Shown here: positions 21,640-34,726 of the stretch, piece by piece
Numbering within the stretch: position 1 is the stretch's first letter
Layout: the number at the start of each line of letters is the position of its first letter
Assembly (NCBI GenBank): GCA_964006375.1
Contig: OZ023267.1
Location: forward strand, 20,581,739 to 20,645,738
Reading direction: 5' to 3'
Origin: Tillus elongatus
Lineage: Eukaryota; Arthropoda; Insecta; Coleoptera; Cleridae
DNA: 64,000 bases
Notes under the pieces: model-generated
The model's input: the letters and a program-made list of their open reading frames with translations, nothing else
What the model was told of the DNA's origin: nothing
Database searches by the model: none
Translations under genes and position numbers: made by a program

Positions 21640-23645
21640 CGAGGCCCGAGACACGATCGAGGTGTTACTGCGAACTGCGACGGTGCGAGACGAGGGTCAT
21701 TGCCCGCTCCATAAATACGGCGGACAGCAGCAGATATAATAGATCCTCAAAGACCTACACACTTCGGCAGTGTGGGTCGCCCCAACGTGCTCAACATAGT
21801 AATCATGTCGAACACCACCCTTCTCCATGAAATAACAACCTTAAACGACCTCTCGTTGGACCATAACCCAGTCATTTTGGAGCTCGAATATTACAATCAC
21901 GAACCCAACCTCCCAAGGTAGAAGGTACTGTGGCCAGTTTTCACCGATCATCTTAAAACTACCCTTGGCAATATTCCGGTTATCCGCAGCATCCTCGAAC
22001 TCGAGGGTGCAGTGGATAATCACCAGTGCAAAATCTAATGTTCTATCGAATATGCATCAAGGACGTACCCCGTCTCAAGCAATCTGCTGCCATTTCCGTC
22101 CAGTATCAGATAAATGATACTCGAAAAGAACCGTGTTCGTAGACTAGCTCAACGCACCGGAAATCCCACCGACAAACGAGACGCAAACAGACTCATCAAA
22201 CAAGAACTCCGCAACAACCATTGGGAGGAACGCCTCCAAACCTTGTCCGCCCAAGACAATTTCATCTGGCAAATGGCAAAACCCTTTGCTACCGTATAAA
22301 CAGATACGGAGAAAGCAAGAGTATTCGCAGATCATCTGAAGTTGCAATTAAGCCTGAATTATGACAACATTGATCTGTCGCACGTCGCAAAAACGCACCA
22401 CTATGCCAGAGGTGCGCTTCGCGCCACCCCAGACACAACTATCGAGCCCGCAACTTTCGAAGAAGTTTCCCAAATAACGAAATCATTAAAAAATAGGAAA
22501 GGTCCGAGATACGATGGAATCTCCAACGTAGCACTGAAAAACCTCCCCCGCAAAGCCGTGGTATTCCTAGTTACTACTATGAATACCATGCTGCGATTAC
22601 AACATTTTCCTTCCATGTGGAAACTTGCCAACATTATCAGCATCCCAAAACCCAGCAATGATCCGCTGTTGCCTCAGAACTACAGGCCCATTAACCTACT
22701 ACCAGTTATCCGCAAAATCGCCGAAAAACTGATTCGGAAAAGGCTAGCTTCATTCACCTCTGAGAATCATATCCTCCCAGACGAGCAATTCGCTTTCAGA
22801 CACCAGCACTCCACCACAGACCAAGTCCTTCATGTGGTGGAAAACACCACCGAAGGAATTAATAAAAACAAGTTAACTCGCGCTATATCTCTCGACATTC
22901 CTCAAGCCTTCGACAGCGTCTGGCATGCGTGCCTCCTAAACAAACTTCTATCATTCAATTATCCTCTCCCTTTGATTCTGCTAATCAGGTCATACCTGCA
23001 ACAGAGGAAGTTCCAGGTCAAACATATGGGAACCAGATCTAGAACGTACCCAGCCACGACTGGTCTCCCGCAGGGTTCTGCTATCTCTCATCTGTTGTAA
23101 AATATATTTGTCGCAGAGATTCCGACACCGCCTCTAAACGTGACGTACCCACTGTACGCAGACGACCCTACCATCCTCAGCAGCTCCACTCAGCCGAGGA
23201 TAATAACCAAATGACTTCAGATCGCCGTAGACGAGCTGCAAGGCTGGTATAGGAAATCTTGTCTAGCCATAAACCCCGATAAATGTTCAGCAGTCCTATT
23301 TTTCAAGAGGAGACACACACCTCACGAACACGTATCATTAGACCACGGTCTAATTCCCTTGCAAGATTCCGCCAAATACCTCGGGGTTTTCCTCAACAAA
23401 CGCTTAACATGGCGCCCTCATGTCCAACATGCCCGACGAAAAGCCTCGATGTTCATCTCGAAGCTGTTCCACTTCTAAATAGAAATTCCAAACTGTCCAT
23501 GAACAATAAATTGCTCATGTACAAAGTCATAATCCGGCCAGCCATGACCTATGCATCCCCTGCATGGGCCACCGCGGCCGCAACACACATCAAGACCCTT
23601 TAAATCAGCCTTAATAAAATTCTGAGAATGGTTACCAGAGCAACT
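21640..23645 (+). pseudogene. Jockey-like non-LTR retrotransposon relic (family D)
   Basis: Plus-strand pol relic. It starts with the end of an endonuclease domain: LNDLSLDHNPVILELE at ~21840-21890, with the SDHxPV-type catalytic His block. Linker sequence follows, then an RT at 22342-23100 in one frame: RKGPRYDGISN, LPQNYRPINLLP, DEQFAFRHQHSTTDQ, LDIPQAFDSVWH (first catalytic Asp) and GLPQGSAISHLL, then a TAA where -GPxLF should continue. YADDPTIL (~23154-23177) and later thumb sequence follow in other frames to ~23640. Several stops and frameshifts. It lies antisense within the first sarcoglycan intron. Confidence 0.88.
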
Positions 23646-23649
23646 TTCA

Positions 23650-23935
23650 TATTTTGATATCTATTAAGATTACGTCAGAAAAACAAAAAAGAATTTCGAG
23701 AAAATTAAGAGATGGCAATACATATCTTGGCAAGTCAATACCAACAAACATAGAAATTAGTTCTCAAAATATATCAGTTAGTAATCGTAAAAGTTGTAAT
23801 AATGGCAACAATCAGAATATAAATTCTGATAAATATACAAGGAAAATACATTTTAATAATCAATTTAAAGCAACAGATAATGGGCATTTTCATGTATTCG
23901 TTGAACACAAGACATCAAATATAGGTTGACTACAC
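23650..23935 (+). pseudogene. Gag-like ORF1 fragment, 5' part
   Basis: Encodes a basic, Asn-rich stretch, then NGHFHVFVEHKTSNIG, a stop (TGA for Arg) and LHP. The pattern resembles the gag-like ORF1 of insect non-LTR elements (GPFxVYVE...IGRLHP). Its continuation is at 25496-25790, separated by the LOA-like insertion. Assignment by pattern only. Confidence 0.55.
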
Positions 23936-25495
23936 CCAACGATGTGATGTTTGGAAAACCTTTAGCTTTAGTGCGGGGGGTCAAATATATGGGGGTGCTC
24001 CTGGACTCCAAACTAACATGGGGGTCGCAAATAGAACGAGTAGTGAGGAAGGGAGTAGCGACCCTCTGGCAGCTGCGTCGAGTGATAGGGAGGACCTGGG
24101 GAGTTAATCCTTGGATCCTTCACTGGATTTACACTGCGATCGTCAGGCCGAGGATCCTCTATGGGGCGTTGGTCTGGTGGTGTGGTGTGAACGAAACTAC
24201 CAGCAGGAAGTTGGCCAAACTCCAAAGGCTGACAATCTTGAGTATTATAGTCGCTCTGAGGATGATACCCTCAGCCGCGCTAGAGGTCTTGCTGATGCTG
24301 CCACCGCTTCCCATATGTATCAGAAGGAAGGCTATGGCGTCACATCTCAGAATGCGAGACTCTAGAAACTGGTGCGGAGAGGGAGCAGTAATAGGGCACG
24401 CAAAAGTTGCCAAGGAGGTGGAAAAGGAAATTCCGATTTCCGCCATCAAGGTACGGGATGCCGAGGATGATATTAGGTTGACGAGGCCATATACCCTCAG
24501 GATCCCCAGTAGGGATCAGTGGAGGGAAAATGAGGTTGCATTCCAGCCCGCAGGCTTGGTCTGTTTCACCGACGGATCGCGGCTGGAGGATCAACAAACC
24601 TCCGGGGCGGGAATATACATCGAAGGCCTGGAGGTGCGCGAGAGTTATGCTCTTGGCGCATATACCACGGCATTCGAAACAGATGTGTACGCTATCCTGT
24701 CTGTGGCCAATAGACAGGATGTGAGGAGGAGCCCCGAGAAATGTGCGTACATCTGCTCAGATAGCCAGGCGGTCAGGTCAACACTGGTTCAGTAGTGCGC
24801 TGACGCGCTCAAAGGACTAGCCGGGACAAAGGAGGTGCAACTGGTGTGGGTTACGGGACGTTGTGGCGTAGCGAGGATTGAGGTGGCGAATAATCTCGCT
24901 AGGCTTGGTTCCCGGCGGCCGTTCTGTGGCCCGGAGACTGCGATAGGCATAAGCAGGAAGACGGTCTCTGTCGCCTTAGACAGGTGGACAGAGGAAGCAA
25001 TGGGGGTCGGTTGGTGGCTGTAGGCAGGCGAGGGACTTCGTGGATGGGCCGGAAAGAGATAAAGCTGTCTGGCTACTCGGTAGGAGTCGACTTACGCTTC
25101 GCCGCATCCTTCGGGTGTTGACAGGCCACTGCGCCCTTAGAAGACACCTCACATTGATAGGGGTAGAGAGGAATCCCATTTGCCAGGAATGCGGCGAGGA
25201 TGAAGAAACGTCCTACCACTACTTGTGTGAAAGCGATGCTTTTGGGTGTCTTCGAGCAGAATTGTTCGGATCGCGGACTCTGCAGAGGAACCATGTAAGT
25301 ACCGTCCAATTGAAGACCGTCACGGCTTTCATTTCGAGGTCGAGGCGGTTAGGCGACGGAACCGAGGAAGAGTAGAGCATGGTTGCTGGGGTTGGCAAAA
25401 CGGGCCCATTGTGGCCTACTTGCTTGGCGTTGGCCTCCCCACCACTGCTACTACTACTACTACACCCAAAGGGAGTGGGAAATATTCTCAATGAA
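23936..25495 (+). pseudogene. LOA/R1-like non-LTR retrotransposon 3' half with RNase H
   Basis: GC-richer plus-strand relic. An open frame (23926-24795) holds the RT thumb, VKYMGVLLDSKLTWGSQI and RPRILYGALVWW, then an RNase H domain: CFTDGSRLEDQQTSGAGIY (first Asp), AFETDVYAILSVA (the family Glu appears as Asp here) and CSDSQAVRSTL, then a TAG at 24793. RNase H continues as VQLVWVTGRCGV and VANNLARLG. A final Cys/His cluster, CQECGEDEETSYHYLC, at ~25180-25235 is the usual C-terminal zinc-binding motif. RT plus RNase H suggests the LOA/R1/I group. 5'-truncated. It ends near a (TAC)n run at ~25448-25463 and interrupts the ORF1 fragment. Confidence 0.85.
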
Positions 25496-25790
25496 TTACC
25501 CCAACATTTACAGCGTGACATCATTGAAGTGGATTAAAATTATTTTGAAGACGGCAAATACCGTTAATTTATTAGTAAACCATAGCCTATTTACACAAAA
25601 AGAGTTAGTAACTTATATTTCCATGTTTCTTACACATACAAAAACAGTTATAAAAAATGTTGATACCTCAATCTCAGACGATACATCACTAACACAAATT
25701 CAATCTAATATACCAATTTTAAATGTTAAAATTTACAATTTTAGATACAATCATAGATAAAAAAGTTTGGCGAAATCGTAATGTTTGTGG
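25496..25790 (+). pseudogene. Gag-like ORF1 fragment, 3' part
   Basis: Reads PNIYSVTSLKWIKIILKT, then THTKTVIKNVDTSISDD and QSNIPILNVKIYNF, resembling the RRM-like region of non-LTR ORF1 (IGRLHPxxV...IKxI...VxTxxS). CCCAAC is present on both sides of the intervening insertion, a possible target-site duplication. Confidence 0.5.
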
Positions 25791-25878
25791 TGCGCTGCGA
25801 CCACTCTGTACAAAAGATGTATATTTATTTTATTTCAATATACACAGTCTACTAAACACAGTGTTGAGAGAAACTCAC

Positions 25879-26104
25879 CGAGGAGAATTCCATAACTTTG
25901 AGCACCCAAAGCGTGAGTGCTAAATTGACTATGACCATAACGAGGAGCATCAGTATAAGAATGTAGAGACATCTCCTCCTCCAACCATATATACCAATCT
26001 TAAAGTTACATCTCGCCTGTAAACCGTCTAAACTGGTGGGATTTGCAGTGTGTTCCACGAAGTCCGGCGCAGGATTTGAGCCTCCAACTTCACTTTTCTT
26101 CATC
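25879..26104 (-). CDS. Scgdelta: Sarcoglycan (delta/gamma/zeta type), N-terminal and transmembrane exon A
   Basis: First recognised coding exon. The acceptor CGTTTTCCAG sits directly before G-ATG. The ATG at 26103-26101 is used as start because the upstream frame meets a TGA. 75 codons: a polar cytosolic tail (MKKSEVGG..., residues 1-34), the family signature [14 protein letters not shown] (34-47), a strong hydrophobic span at about 46-68 and [10 protein letters not shown] at the end. The donor TCG/GTGAGT at 25878 leaves phase 0. KxGIYGWRxRCLY followed by one membrane span and WxLKVM is diagnostic of delta/gamma/zeta sarcoglycans, type II proteins in the dystrophin-associated complex. The acceptor before the ATG implies at least one upstream non-coding or coding exon. 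Confidence 0.95.
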
Positions 26105-26767
26105 CTGGAAAACGATTTCAACTGTCAGCTAACAATTTATGTAAAACAGTGTGTCACAATTCATGAAAGTCGCTTTATTTATGGCTATAAAATATGTATT
26201 ATTAAAGAAGCAATATAAGAAGGCAGATGAACAACTTAATGTCACCTGGCCTTGGCGGGCAGGGGCGGTTCTATCTAGAGGAACCGTTTGTGTTTTTGAA
26301 TGGAATGATGCCGCTCATTTTTGCAGTTGTTTCGTCTCCCTTCATACTTTAACTGGATTATATTAATGTGATTTATTATTTCTTGCGGTTTTCTTTTATT
26401 CAGATTACGAACGTCTGTTTTTGTAAATGAAAACTTTGTCTTTTGATTAACTTTCACCATAAAGTATGAAATATATGAAATATACCGAAATCTTAAAGCT
26501 ACATTTTATTACTGACTTTGTATCTTAAAATAATGCGAAGCCCACCGCTTTGCAATGACAATGAGATAATACTCTATACAGGGTGTTTCTTGATGACGCA
26601 CTAATAATTCAGAGTATGATTCCTGAAGTCATTTTGGGAAGAAACGTTGCTATGGACATATTTACGCAACAGCTTAAAATCTAAGATACGTAGTAATAAA
26701 ATTGTTTGTAAAAATCGTCATTTTTAGTGGAAAAAATTCAGTTCGGGAGTTTTCAATTTTGAGAAAG

Positions 26768-26768
<1 letters not shown>
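26105..26768. other. Intron upstream of exon A
   Basis: No gene. It contains a transposon-like end TACAGGGTGTTTCTTGATGA at ~26577-26596. Confidence 0.5.

Positions 26769-26863
<95 letters not shown>
26769..26863. repeat. (TA)n array
   Basis: About 95 bp of TA. To its right lies the foldback family sequence (GAGATGTACGACAGCGTGGC) that recurs near 27680 and 51240. Confidence 0.98.
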
Positions 26864-26866
<3 letters not shown>

Positions 26867-26979
26867 AGAAATACAGTAAAGGATAAACTCGATAACTTCT
26901 AGAACATTGAGAGATGTACGACAGCGTGGCCATCTTGGTGCGGAATCAGTATGTTCGTATAGTATGTTCTCAAGACAGC

Positions 26980-27275
26980 TCCAAATAATACAAAATATTA
27001 TAAAATTGTACAACCAACTAACAGTTTTGTAAATTGTCAGCCTTGGCCCATTTTTCACTAATATAGGGACAATGTATGTAAGGCTAGATGTACACTATAC
27101 TGACAGGCTCTAGTTAGAGCCAAACCGGTCTGCGATTCTAATTATGGTGAGAATACATGTAGCCTTACACACAGTATCCCTATATTAGGAAATAAATGGG
27201 CGAGAGTGAACGACTTACAAAATTGCTGGTTGGTTGTACACAGTCTCTATTTTATAATATTTTGTGTTATTAAAA
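26980..27275. repeat. Palindromic foldback element
   Basis: Inverted arms centred near 27125. CAAAATATTATAAAATTGTA, CCAACTAACAGTTTTGTAA and AATATAGGGA on the left are mirrored by TCCCTATATT, TTACAAAATTGCTGGTTGG and TTTATAATATTTTG on the right. The core has a perfect hairpin GGCTCTA/GT/TAGAGCC. Related fragments at 27620-27820 and 51235-51420. Confidence 0.75.
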
Positions 27276-27944
27276 AAAATAAGGTGTCAAGAAAAGTCAA
27301 TGTAAGTTATCTAGTTACAAAATTTCTATTTTTGGCAAAAATATGGAGCAGAAAAGAACGATTCTTGTTTTGGAGCCTTGCCAAATCAAGCAGTGAAAGT
27401 TTTGGAAGCATTTTTAGGATGGAGGATGGAAACGGAAGATATAAATTCTAGACTTTTGATGTGTCAAAATTTGAAGTATAATGTTTGGAAAATAGCTGTC
27501 AAAACATTTTTAGGTTGACCTTTAACTAAATTATGTCTAAATACTTTACAAGTCGAAGAGTTATCTGTATAGACATGTTGTATGACTGTAGTCAATAAAG
27601 ATTATCAATAAAGATTATTATTTGGAGCTGTCGTGACAACATTCTACTTGGTTCCGCACCGAGCTGGCGACCCTGTCGTACATCTCACAATGTCGTAGGA
27701 GGCTGGCTACCATAGCCGTATTACTTTATAGGTGTGTTCGCGCCATACTGACGAGCTCTTGTTAGAGCGAAACTGGTCTGCAGTTCTAATTATGGTGGGA
27801 ATACATCCAGCCTTCGATAACTTAGTTAAAAATAATTTTCCGGCAAAAGTCTTGAAGGGGTATAAAGATTTTACTAATTTGACGTCATAGTGCATTAGTT
27901 TGTTTTTCAAGGTATGACGACATCCATATTTTTTTTAACTGAGA
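27276..27944. other. Repeat fragments, no gene
   Basis: 27620-27820 repeats parts of the palindromic element to the left (GTACATCTCACAATGTCG, TTCTAATTATGGTGGGAATA). Otherwise AT-rich without a supported gene. Confidence 0.5.
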
Positions 27945-27949
27945 ACCGG

Positions 27950-28061
27950 TTTTTGATGAATTTTTATTAACGAAAGAGGTAACAATGGTGAGACTTCTGC
28001 AAATTTTTTTGAAATGAGCGCGAATTATGGCATCTAGAATCCATATCCAAGGTCCGTTTGA

Positions 28062-28064
<3 letters not shown>
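27950..28064 (+). repeat. HINE-like repeat, 5' arm
   Basis: GAGGTAACAATGGTGAGACT, AATGAGCGCGAATTATGG and CCATATCCAAGGTCCG, the 5' arm of the family leading into (TA)n. Confidence 0.72.

Positions 28065-28153
<89 letters not shown>
28065..28153. repeat. (TA)n array
   Basis: About 89 bp of TA, between a HINE-like 5' arm and the MITE at 28185-28570. Confidence 0.98.
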
Positions 28154-28156
<3 letters not shown>

Positions 28157-28184
28157 CAGGACTTTAACAGGCAGTAGAACATAT

Positions 28185-28570
28185 CATTTTAAGAGAGATA
28201 CAGGGTGTTGAAATTTAATATTTTTGAAAAATCTTTTACAATACCTTTGGAAATTAGTGATATATTTGCATTCAATTCCGTACACGTTCTATGTATAATG
28301 AGATTGTTATTTGGTGGTATTCTTGTTTCAAATGTTATACTGGGTGTTACTTTTCCAAGTTCTGTAGACTATTTGAAATAATAGAACTTCTTTTACGTAC
28401 GCTACTGACCTTTTATAATACCTCTTTCTCAAAGAACAATCTCTTAGAAACATTTTTGCTTCCCTGTAGTTTTATACTATCTTGAGCGGTTATCGAAATA
28501 TTACTAGTTTTTTGAAGCAGTTATGTTTTTTTAACCTTCAACACCCTGTATCTCTCTCTTAGGAAGCTAA
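28185..28570. mobile_element. MITE with AGATACAGGGTGTTGAA inverted ends
   Basis: Left AAGAGAGATACAGGGTGTTG and right CAACACCCTGTATCTCTCTC are inverse, ~385 bp apart. The interior is non-coding. The same GATACAGGGTGTTGAAGTT block occurs inside the transposon arm at 17514. Confidence 0.75.
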
Positions 28571-28724
28571 TTAGAGGTTATGTTTATATAAACTTGTCTT
28601 CTCAAAATTATCTGTTCTATTGATTGTTAGTGTCCTAGTACTAGTTCCTAAGGGAAATACAGGCTCTCATTTCGAAAAAAAAAAGAATAACAAACATGAA
28701 AAAACAACCTTTTAACCTTTTAAG

Positions 28725-29735
28725 CGAATTGAAAAAAAATTCGCTAATGAGGAGATCTGAGGTTTTCCCGGAAAATTTTGTGTTTTCTTTCTAAAAAAAT
28801 TATATCTCCGGAAATAACAAAGTAAGGGCAACCAAATTTGGTACGCATGTTTGTATTATAAAGAGTGAATCATGTACCAAAATTTAAAGACAAAGAAGCT
28901 TTGGGCAGTTAAAGAAACACATTTTGAAGTTTTCTTCAAAACGTCAAACTCGCAATTCGCAATGTTTAGGCAAAGAACGTGAAACAAATACGGATTGTGA
29001 AAAGAAAATTTTGCAAGAAGAGTGTTCTTCGAAACATTAAATTTCAGATTCAGTTGTCATTGCCCTTCATTTTACTAAAATATTTACAGAAAATTCATTT
29101 CAAATAGACCCTTTCTCTGATGCTTTGGCTATCGGTTTAGTTAAGTTGATGCTTTCGCTGTAGGTTTACTGAAGTTTATGATTTAGCGGTCTATAATTTT
29201 TAGCTAATTTTTGTAGAACAAATTAGTTATTGCATTTTTTATAGAAGTATGATGCGTTTGTAAGAAAAAATTTGGACGCAGTAAGTGAGTTTTGGTAGCG
29301 TATTTTCATTAAATCGTTCAAATTTCAATAACTCAATTTGCTATTAACGTAAGCTTTGTTGGTTAGGAAACCAACATTTAAGTTTATTTGCGGAAAATTT
29401 TTGTATATTTTCAAACCATAAGTAATTTTGATAAAATATAATACATTGTTTCTACTACATAGGCTATACTGGTAATCAGATTGATGCCTGCTCGCATTTG
29501 CTATTAAAAATATTTTTATGGAAATTAACTTCCATAACACACTTGCTGCATCCAGACTTTTGAAAATGTTTATATATTTTCAAACAATAAAGTTATTTCG
29601 ATGAAATATGATACATTGTTTCTACTATATAGGCAACCAAGTTTGATGCCTGCTTTCATCAAAGAAAGACATTTGCTATTAAAAACATTTTAAAGAAAAT
29701 TCGCTTCCATAACGCACTTGCGGCGTCAAGACTTT
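28725..29735 (+). mobile_element. Long HINE-like repeat, diverged
   Basis: Starts GCGAATTG...AATTCGCTAATGAGGAG, a form of the 5' end. It lacks the core array. It continues with ATATCTCCGGAAATAAC, GGTACGCATG and AGACCCTTTCTCTGATGC as in the other long copies. Hairpin-end remnants (GGACGCAGTAAGTGAG at ~29275; CACTTGCTGCATCC at ~29540; CACTTGCGGCGTC at ~29718) mark one or two 330-bp modules. Confidence 0.7.
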
Positions 29736-29737
29736 TG

Positions 29738-30165
29738 AAAATTTGACTGCAGTCGATAAGAGTCACACTGGCATCTACATCTAACTATTGTTTTTTTAAA
29801 TTTGTTTTTTTTTTGTTTATGTCTAGGAAATATAAACAAGCAGAGTCCTTAAAGATAGATTAGCACAGCACAAAAGTGACATACGTTTACAAAAAAGAAT
29901 TTGTGCTCTGTCTGAACATAATCTCGACACTGGCCACAATATAAATTTTAGTAATGTTTCTATTTTACTCGTGAAACCTTAATTAATAAAATAATGTGTT
30001 TAGAAGAATTTGAAATTACTTTTAACGACAATTTAATAAAAAAAGAAAGATAATAATTTTAGAAATCACTACCTCTATTTAAATTTCCTAAAAAAAATCA
30101 AATACTCAACAGTTAGCTGCATATGTCAGTGACTCTTACCGACTTCAGTGAAATTTTCCAAAAGG
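29738..30165. repeat. Inverted repeat flanking a Penelope fragment
   Basis: Left TGCAGTCGATAAGAGTCACA and right GTGACTCTTACCGACTTCAG are inverse complements with mismatches, continuing inward through TCTAACTATTG / CAACAGTTAGC. They enclose the GIY-YIG relic at 29830-30052. Confidence 0.7.
29830..30052 (+). pseudogene. Penelope-like GIY-YIG endonuclease, C-terminal fragment
   Basis: Reads LKDRLAQHKSDIRLQ, then KRICALSEHNLDTGHNINF and SNVSILL. After a frameshift it reads INKIMCLEEFEITFN and ends at TAA. The pattern RLxQHKxDI...ALSxHxxDTGHxxxF...E is the C-terminal half of the GIY-YIG domain in Penelope elements. The upstream frame has stops where YVGET is expected. Clearly a different copy from 15-681, whose sequence differs. 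Confidence 0.82.

Positions 30166-31787
<1,622 letters not shown>

Positions 31788-31847
<60 letters not shown>
31788..31847. repeat. (TA)n array
   Basis: About 60 bp of TA. Confidence 0.98.
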
Positions 31848-31851
<4 letters not shown>

Positions 31852-32751
31852 TCTGTAGTTCTGTAGGTACCTTCGTGGCTTGGATAAGTTCTTTAGCCAA
31901 GAAATCGAACCGGTTTCTCTGTGAAAGCTTTGCGTTTTATTCTGCATAATTTTGCACCACGACTTTCGATTTATTTAGAAGATAACATTATTAATTATTT
32001 TGCACTTTTGCGCAATCATATTTTGTTAGATCACCAGTTGTATAATCGAACTTTAAAACATGTAAACAACAGTTCCCAAAAGTCCCGTTTTCTCTCGCAA
32101 AGCTATTTGAGTGCAAATCAATGAAATCTTCAACAAAAAAACTGCAAACTAAGCTCAATGAGACTTTTAAACTGCAAAACTTTGGTCAGCCAATCTAGTT
32201 CATACTTGTTGCCAGAACATGTATAAAGTTAATGGATGCATTATTCGACCCATGATGTCCTAAAGCTAGGCTCTTATCGAATTCTACAAGCTTGACTAGT
32301 TAGAACTGTGTCGAACAAATACAGGGCATCCGAACCGACCATTAACTAACGCCAAACGTTGGTTAACTTTGTCACAAACCTGAGACAATAATTGGCTCTG
32401 TGATCACAGTTTGCTAACATGAAAGGGACCCACATATCATGTTCAAATGGCAGCTGAATTTGTGGCTTTAACCTTCGTTAATACGATGACCTGACAGTTT
32501 ATTTGGGTAGTAAATTAAATCAGTTCAGAAAGATGTAAATGTAAATGTATTAGATATTCGAGTTTTACCTGGTTATCTTTCCTGTTTTTAAGCAAAATGA
32601 TCTTTCATTGTTTTAAGCTACAATTTTGGTCACAGTGCTTGTTTATCTTAAGATAAGCACACATGCAGTGCGCACCTTGATTATGGAGTAATTCAACTAA
32701 AAACGAAACAACTTTTTTTGAGAAAAATCCACGAATACGTCGATATTATTT
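31848..32751. other. No recognisable gene
   Basis: AT-rich and not obviously repeated within the window. A short frame at 31921-32124 has no recognised family. Confidence 0.4.
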
Positions 32752-34659
32752 AAACGAAACAGACCGATTTGCGTCCAGAGAATTTTTTTTAAGAAACGCT
32801 GAAACACGTCAATTTTAATATTGAGGGGGACATGTTTTGACATAAAACTCAACTTTGTCACATCAACCCCTCAAGGGTGGTGATAACAACCCTTATATTT
32901 TAAATAGGGAACATGGGTCGAGTGTTACATCATTTGAAAGCTCTTTCTTTTCTGAATTCAGACAACAAATTTTTGTGGAAGTTTTATCAACTCGTTTAAA
33001 AATTATTGACAGTTGGAGTTGCAAGAACGTATTTTATTCATTGTGATAAGAAATGCACTAATTAGTCAATTTTTCGTCAAAGAAAAATTAAAAAACAAAA
33101 CCAAACGTTCGAAAATATTTATTCAGTTAAGTAAGTGTTCAAATTGTTGACCACCAGCTTCCATACAAAAGTACAAATTTTGTTCAAAACGAGCTCTGAC
33201 ATTCTGGAGCATTTGTGGAGTTATTAGACGGCATTCTTCGACAATGCGTCGTCGTAATTGTTCCAGAGACTCCGGTTTTGTTGCGTAAATTCTACTCTTC
33301 AAATGGCCCCATAGAAAGAAGTCTAAAGGAGTTAAATCCGGTGATCTAGGGGAACACTCAATAGCACCAATACGCCCAATCCATTGCTCTGGAAACTTTC
33401 TGTTAAAAAACTCCCTAACACGTTGTGAAAAATGCGGAGGAGCTCCATCTTGTTGAAACACTAATTGATTTTCTTGATAGCGATCATCATTTTCAACAAT
33501 GTCAATTAGTGGAGGGTAAACGATATCTTCTAGTAACTCCAAATACGTTTCGCCACTCAAATTGCCATCAAGAAAAATTGGTCCGATTAAACGGTCTCAA
33601 AAAATGCCAGTCCAGACATTCAATTTCTGTGGAGTTTGAGTGTGGACTTCGTGAAAATTTCTTGGATTATTATCTGCCCAATAACGACAATTATGACGAT
33701 TGACTGTGGAGTTAAATAAAAACGTACACTTGTCTGAAAAACAGATTTTGAGCAGAAAATTCCCGTTATCAGTTATTCGTGCAGTCATAACTTCACAAAA
33801 CTCCAGCCGCCGATCAAAATCATCTTCACTCAGTTGTTGTAAAAGATGAATATTATACGGGTGAAATTTATGATGCTTCTTTATTCGCTGAATAGTTCTT
33901 CTTTTGATGTTTGAAACATTGGCCAATTTTCTCGTGCTCAAAGTTGGGTCTGCAGCAATTTGTCCTAAAACTTCAATCTCAGTAGTCTCATTTCTAACCG
34001 GAAATTCACGTTCAGGATCCCGTTTTTTGTTGGCTACTGAACCATTTTGTCGAAACTTTGCAACTAACTCCAAAATGTATTTTCTGTTAACATGTCTCTT
34101 TGGATGTAGTTCATTAAACAAATTTGCGGTACGGTTGGCACAGTCATCGTTTTTGAAAAAAGAGTAATTATTTCAACTCTTTCCTCTACAGAATACACCA
34201 TTGTGAAATTAATTTTCGGTAGTTTTATTAAGTATCAAACCGACCGATAAACTGAAATAATAAACCGCATTTCTCTCATTCCGAGAAGAAATGTTCTGAT
34301 AGTCAATTTTTTGGTTACAAACCAACAAAACATTGACTATCAGCACATTTCTTATCGGAATGAGTGAAATGCGTTTTTGCATCTTCAAGTTCGAATAATT
34401 TTTAAACGAGTTGACAAAACTTCCAAAAAAATTACTGTGCTGAATTCAGAAAAGAAAGAGCTTCCAAATGATGTAACAGTTGACCCATGTTCCATATTTA
34501 AAATATAAGGGTTGTTATCACCACCCTTAAGGGGTTGATGCGACAAAGTTGAGTTTTATGCCAAAACATGTCCCCCTCAATATTAAAATTGACGTGTTGC
34601 AGCGTTTCTTAAAAAAAAATTTCTCTGGACGAAAATCGGTCTGTTTCGTTTTCAATGCG

Positions 34660-34667
<8 letters not shown>
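32752..34667 (-). mobile_element. DD41D Tc1/mariner-superfamily transposon, copy 2 (rosa-like)
   Basis: Same family as 10614-12532, in minus orientation. The right end (5' of the element) is complete to ACCCTA and abuts (TA)n at 34668. The left end starts at AAACGAAACAGACC, lacking ~20 terminal bases, so the copy is end-truncated. It contains the hairpin at 34265-34372 equivalent to 10905-11010 in copy 1. Confidence 0.88.
33123..34201 (-). pseudogene. DD41D transposase, copy 2, nearly intact
   Basis: Starts MVYSVEERVEIITLF at 34201. A one-base loss in the following T run shifts the frame. The rest (FNELHPKRHVNRKYILELV...) is continuous except for one TGA at ~33597 in TGIF-stop-DRLIGP, where copy 1 has GGA (Gly). 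First Asp block FSDKCTF (E changed to K); second FQQDGAPPHF; third SPDLTPLDFFLWG, 41 residues after the second. Ends FEHLLN. Two lesions plus the truncated left terminus make it inactive in cis. Confidence 0.92.

Positions 34668-34723
<56 letters not shown>
34668..34723. repeat. (TA)n array between two transposon ends
   Basis: About 56 bp of TA. It lies between the right end of DD41D copy 2 (ACCCTA) and another transposon-type end starting CAGGGTGGAGCGCGAAG at 34724. Confidence 0.97.

Positions 34724-34726
<3 letters not shown>

Noticed and set aside
21640..21800. Host exon or promoter because of higher GC
   Set aside because: It leads directly into the endonuclease end of a jockey-like element and is better explained as its upstream part.
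24013..25524. Minus-strand and alternate-frame ORFs across the LOA-like element
   Set aside because: Shadows of the RT/RNase H frames in a GC-richer segment.
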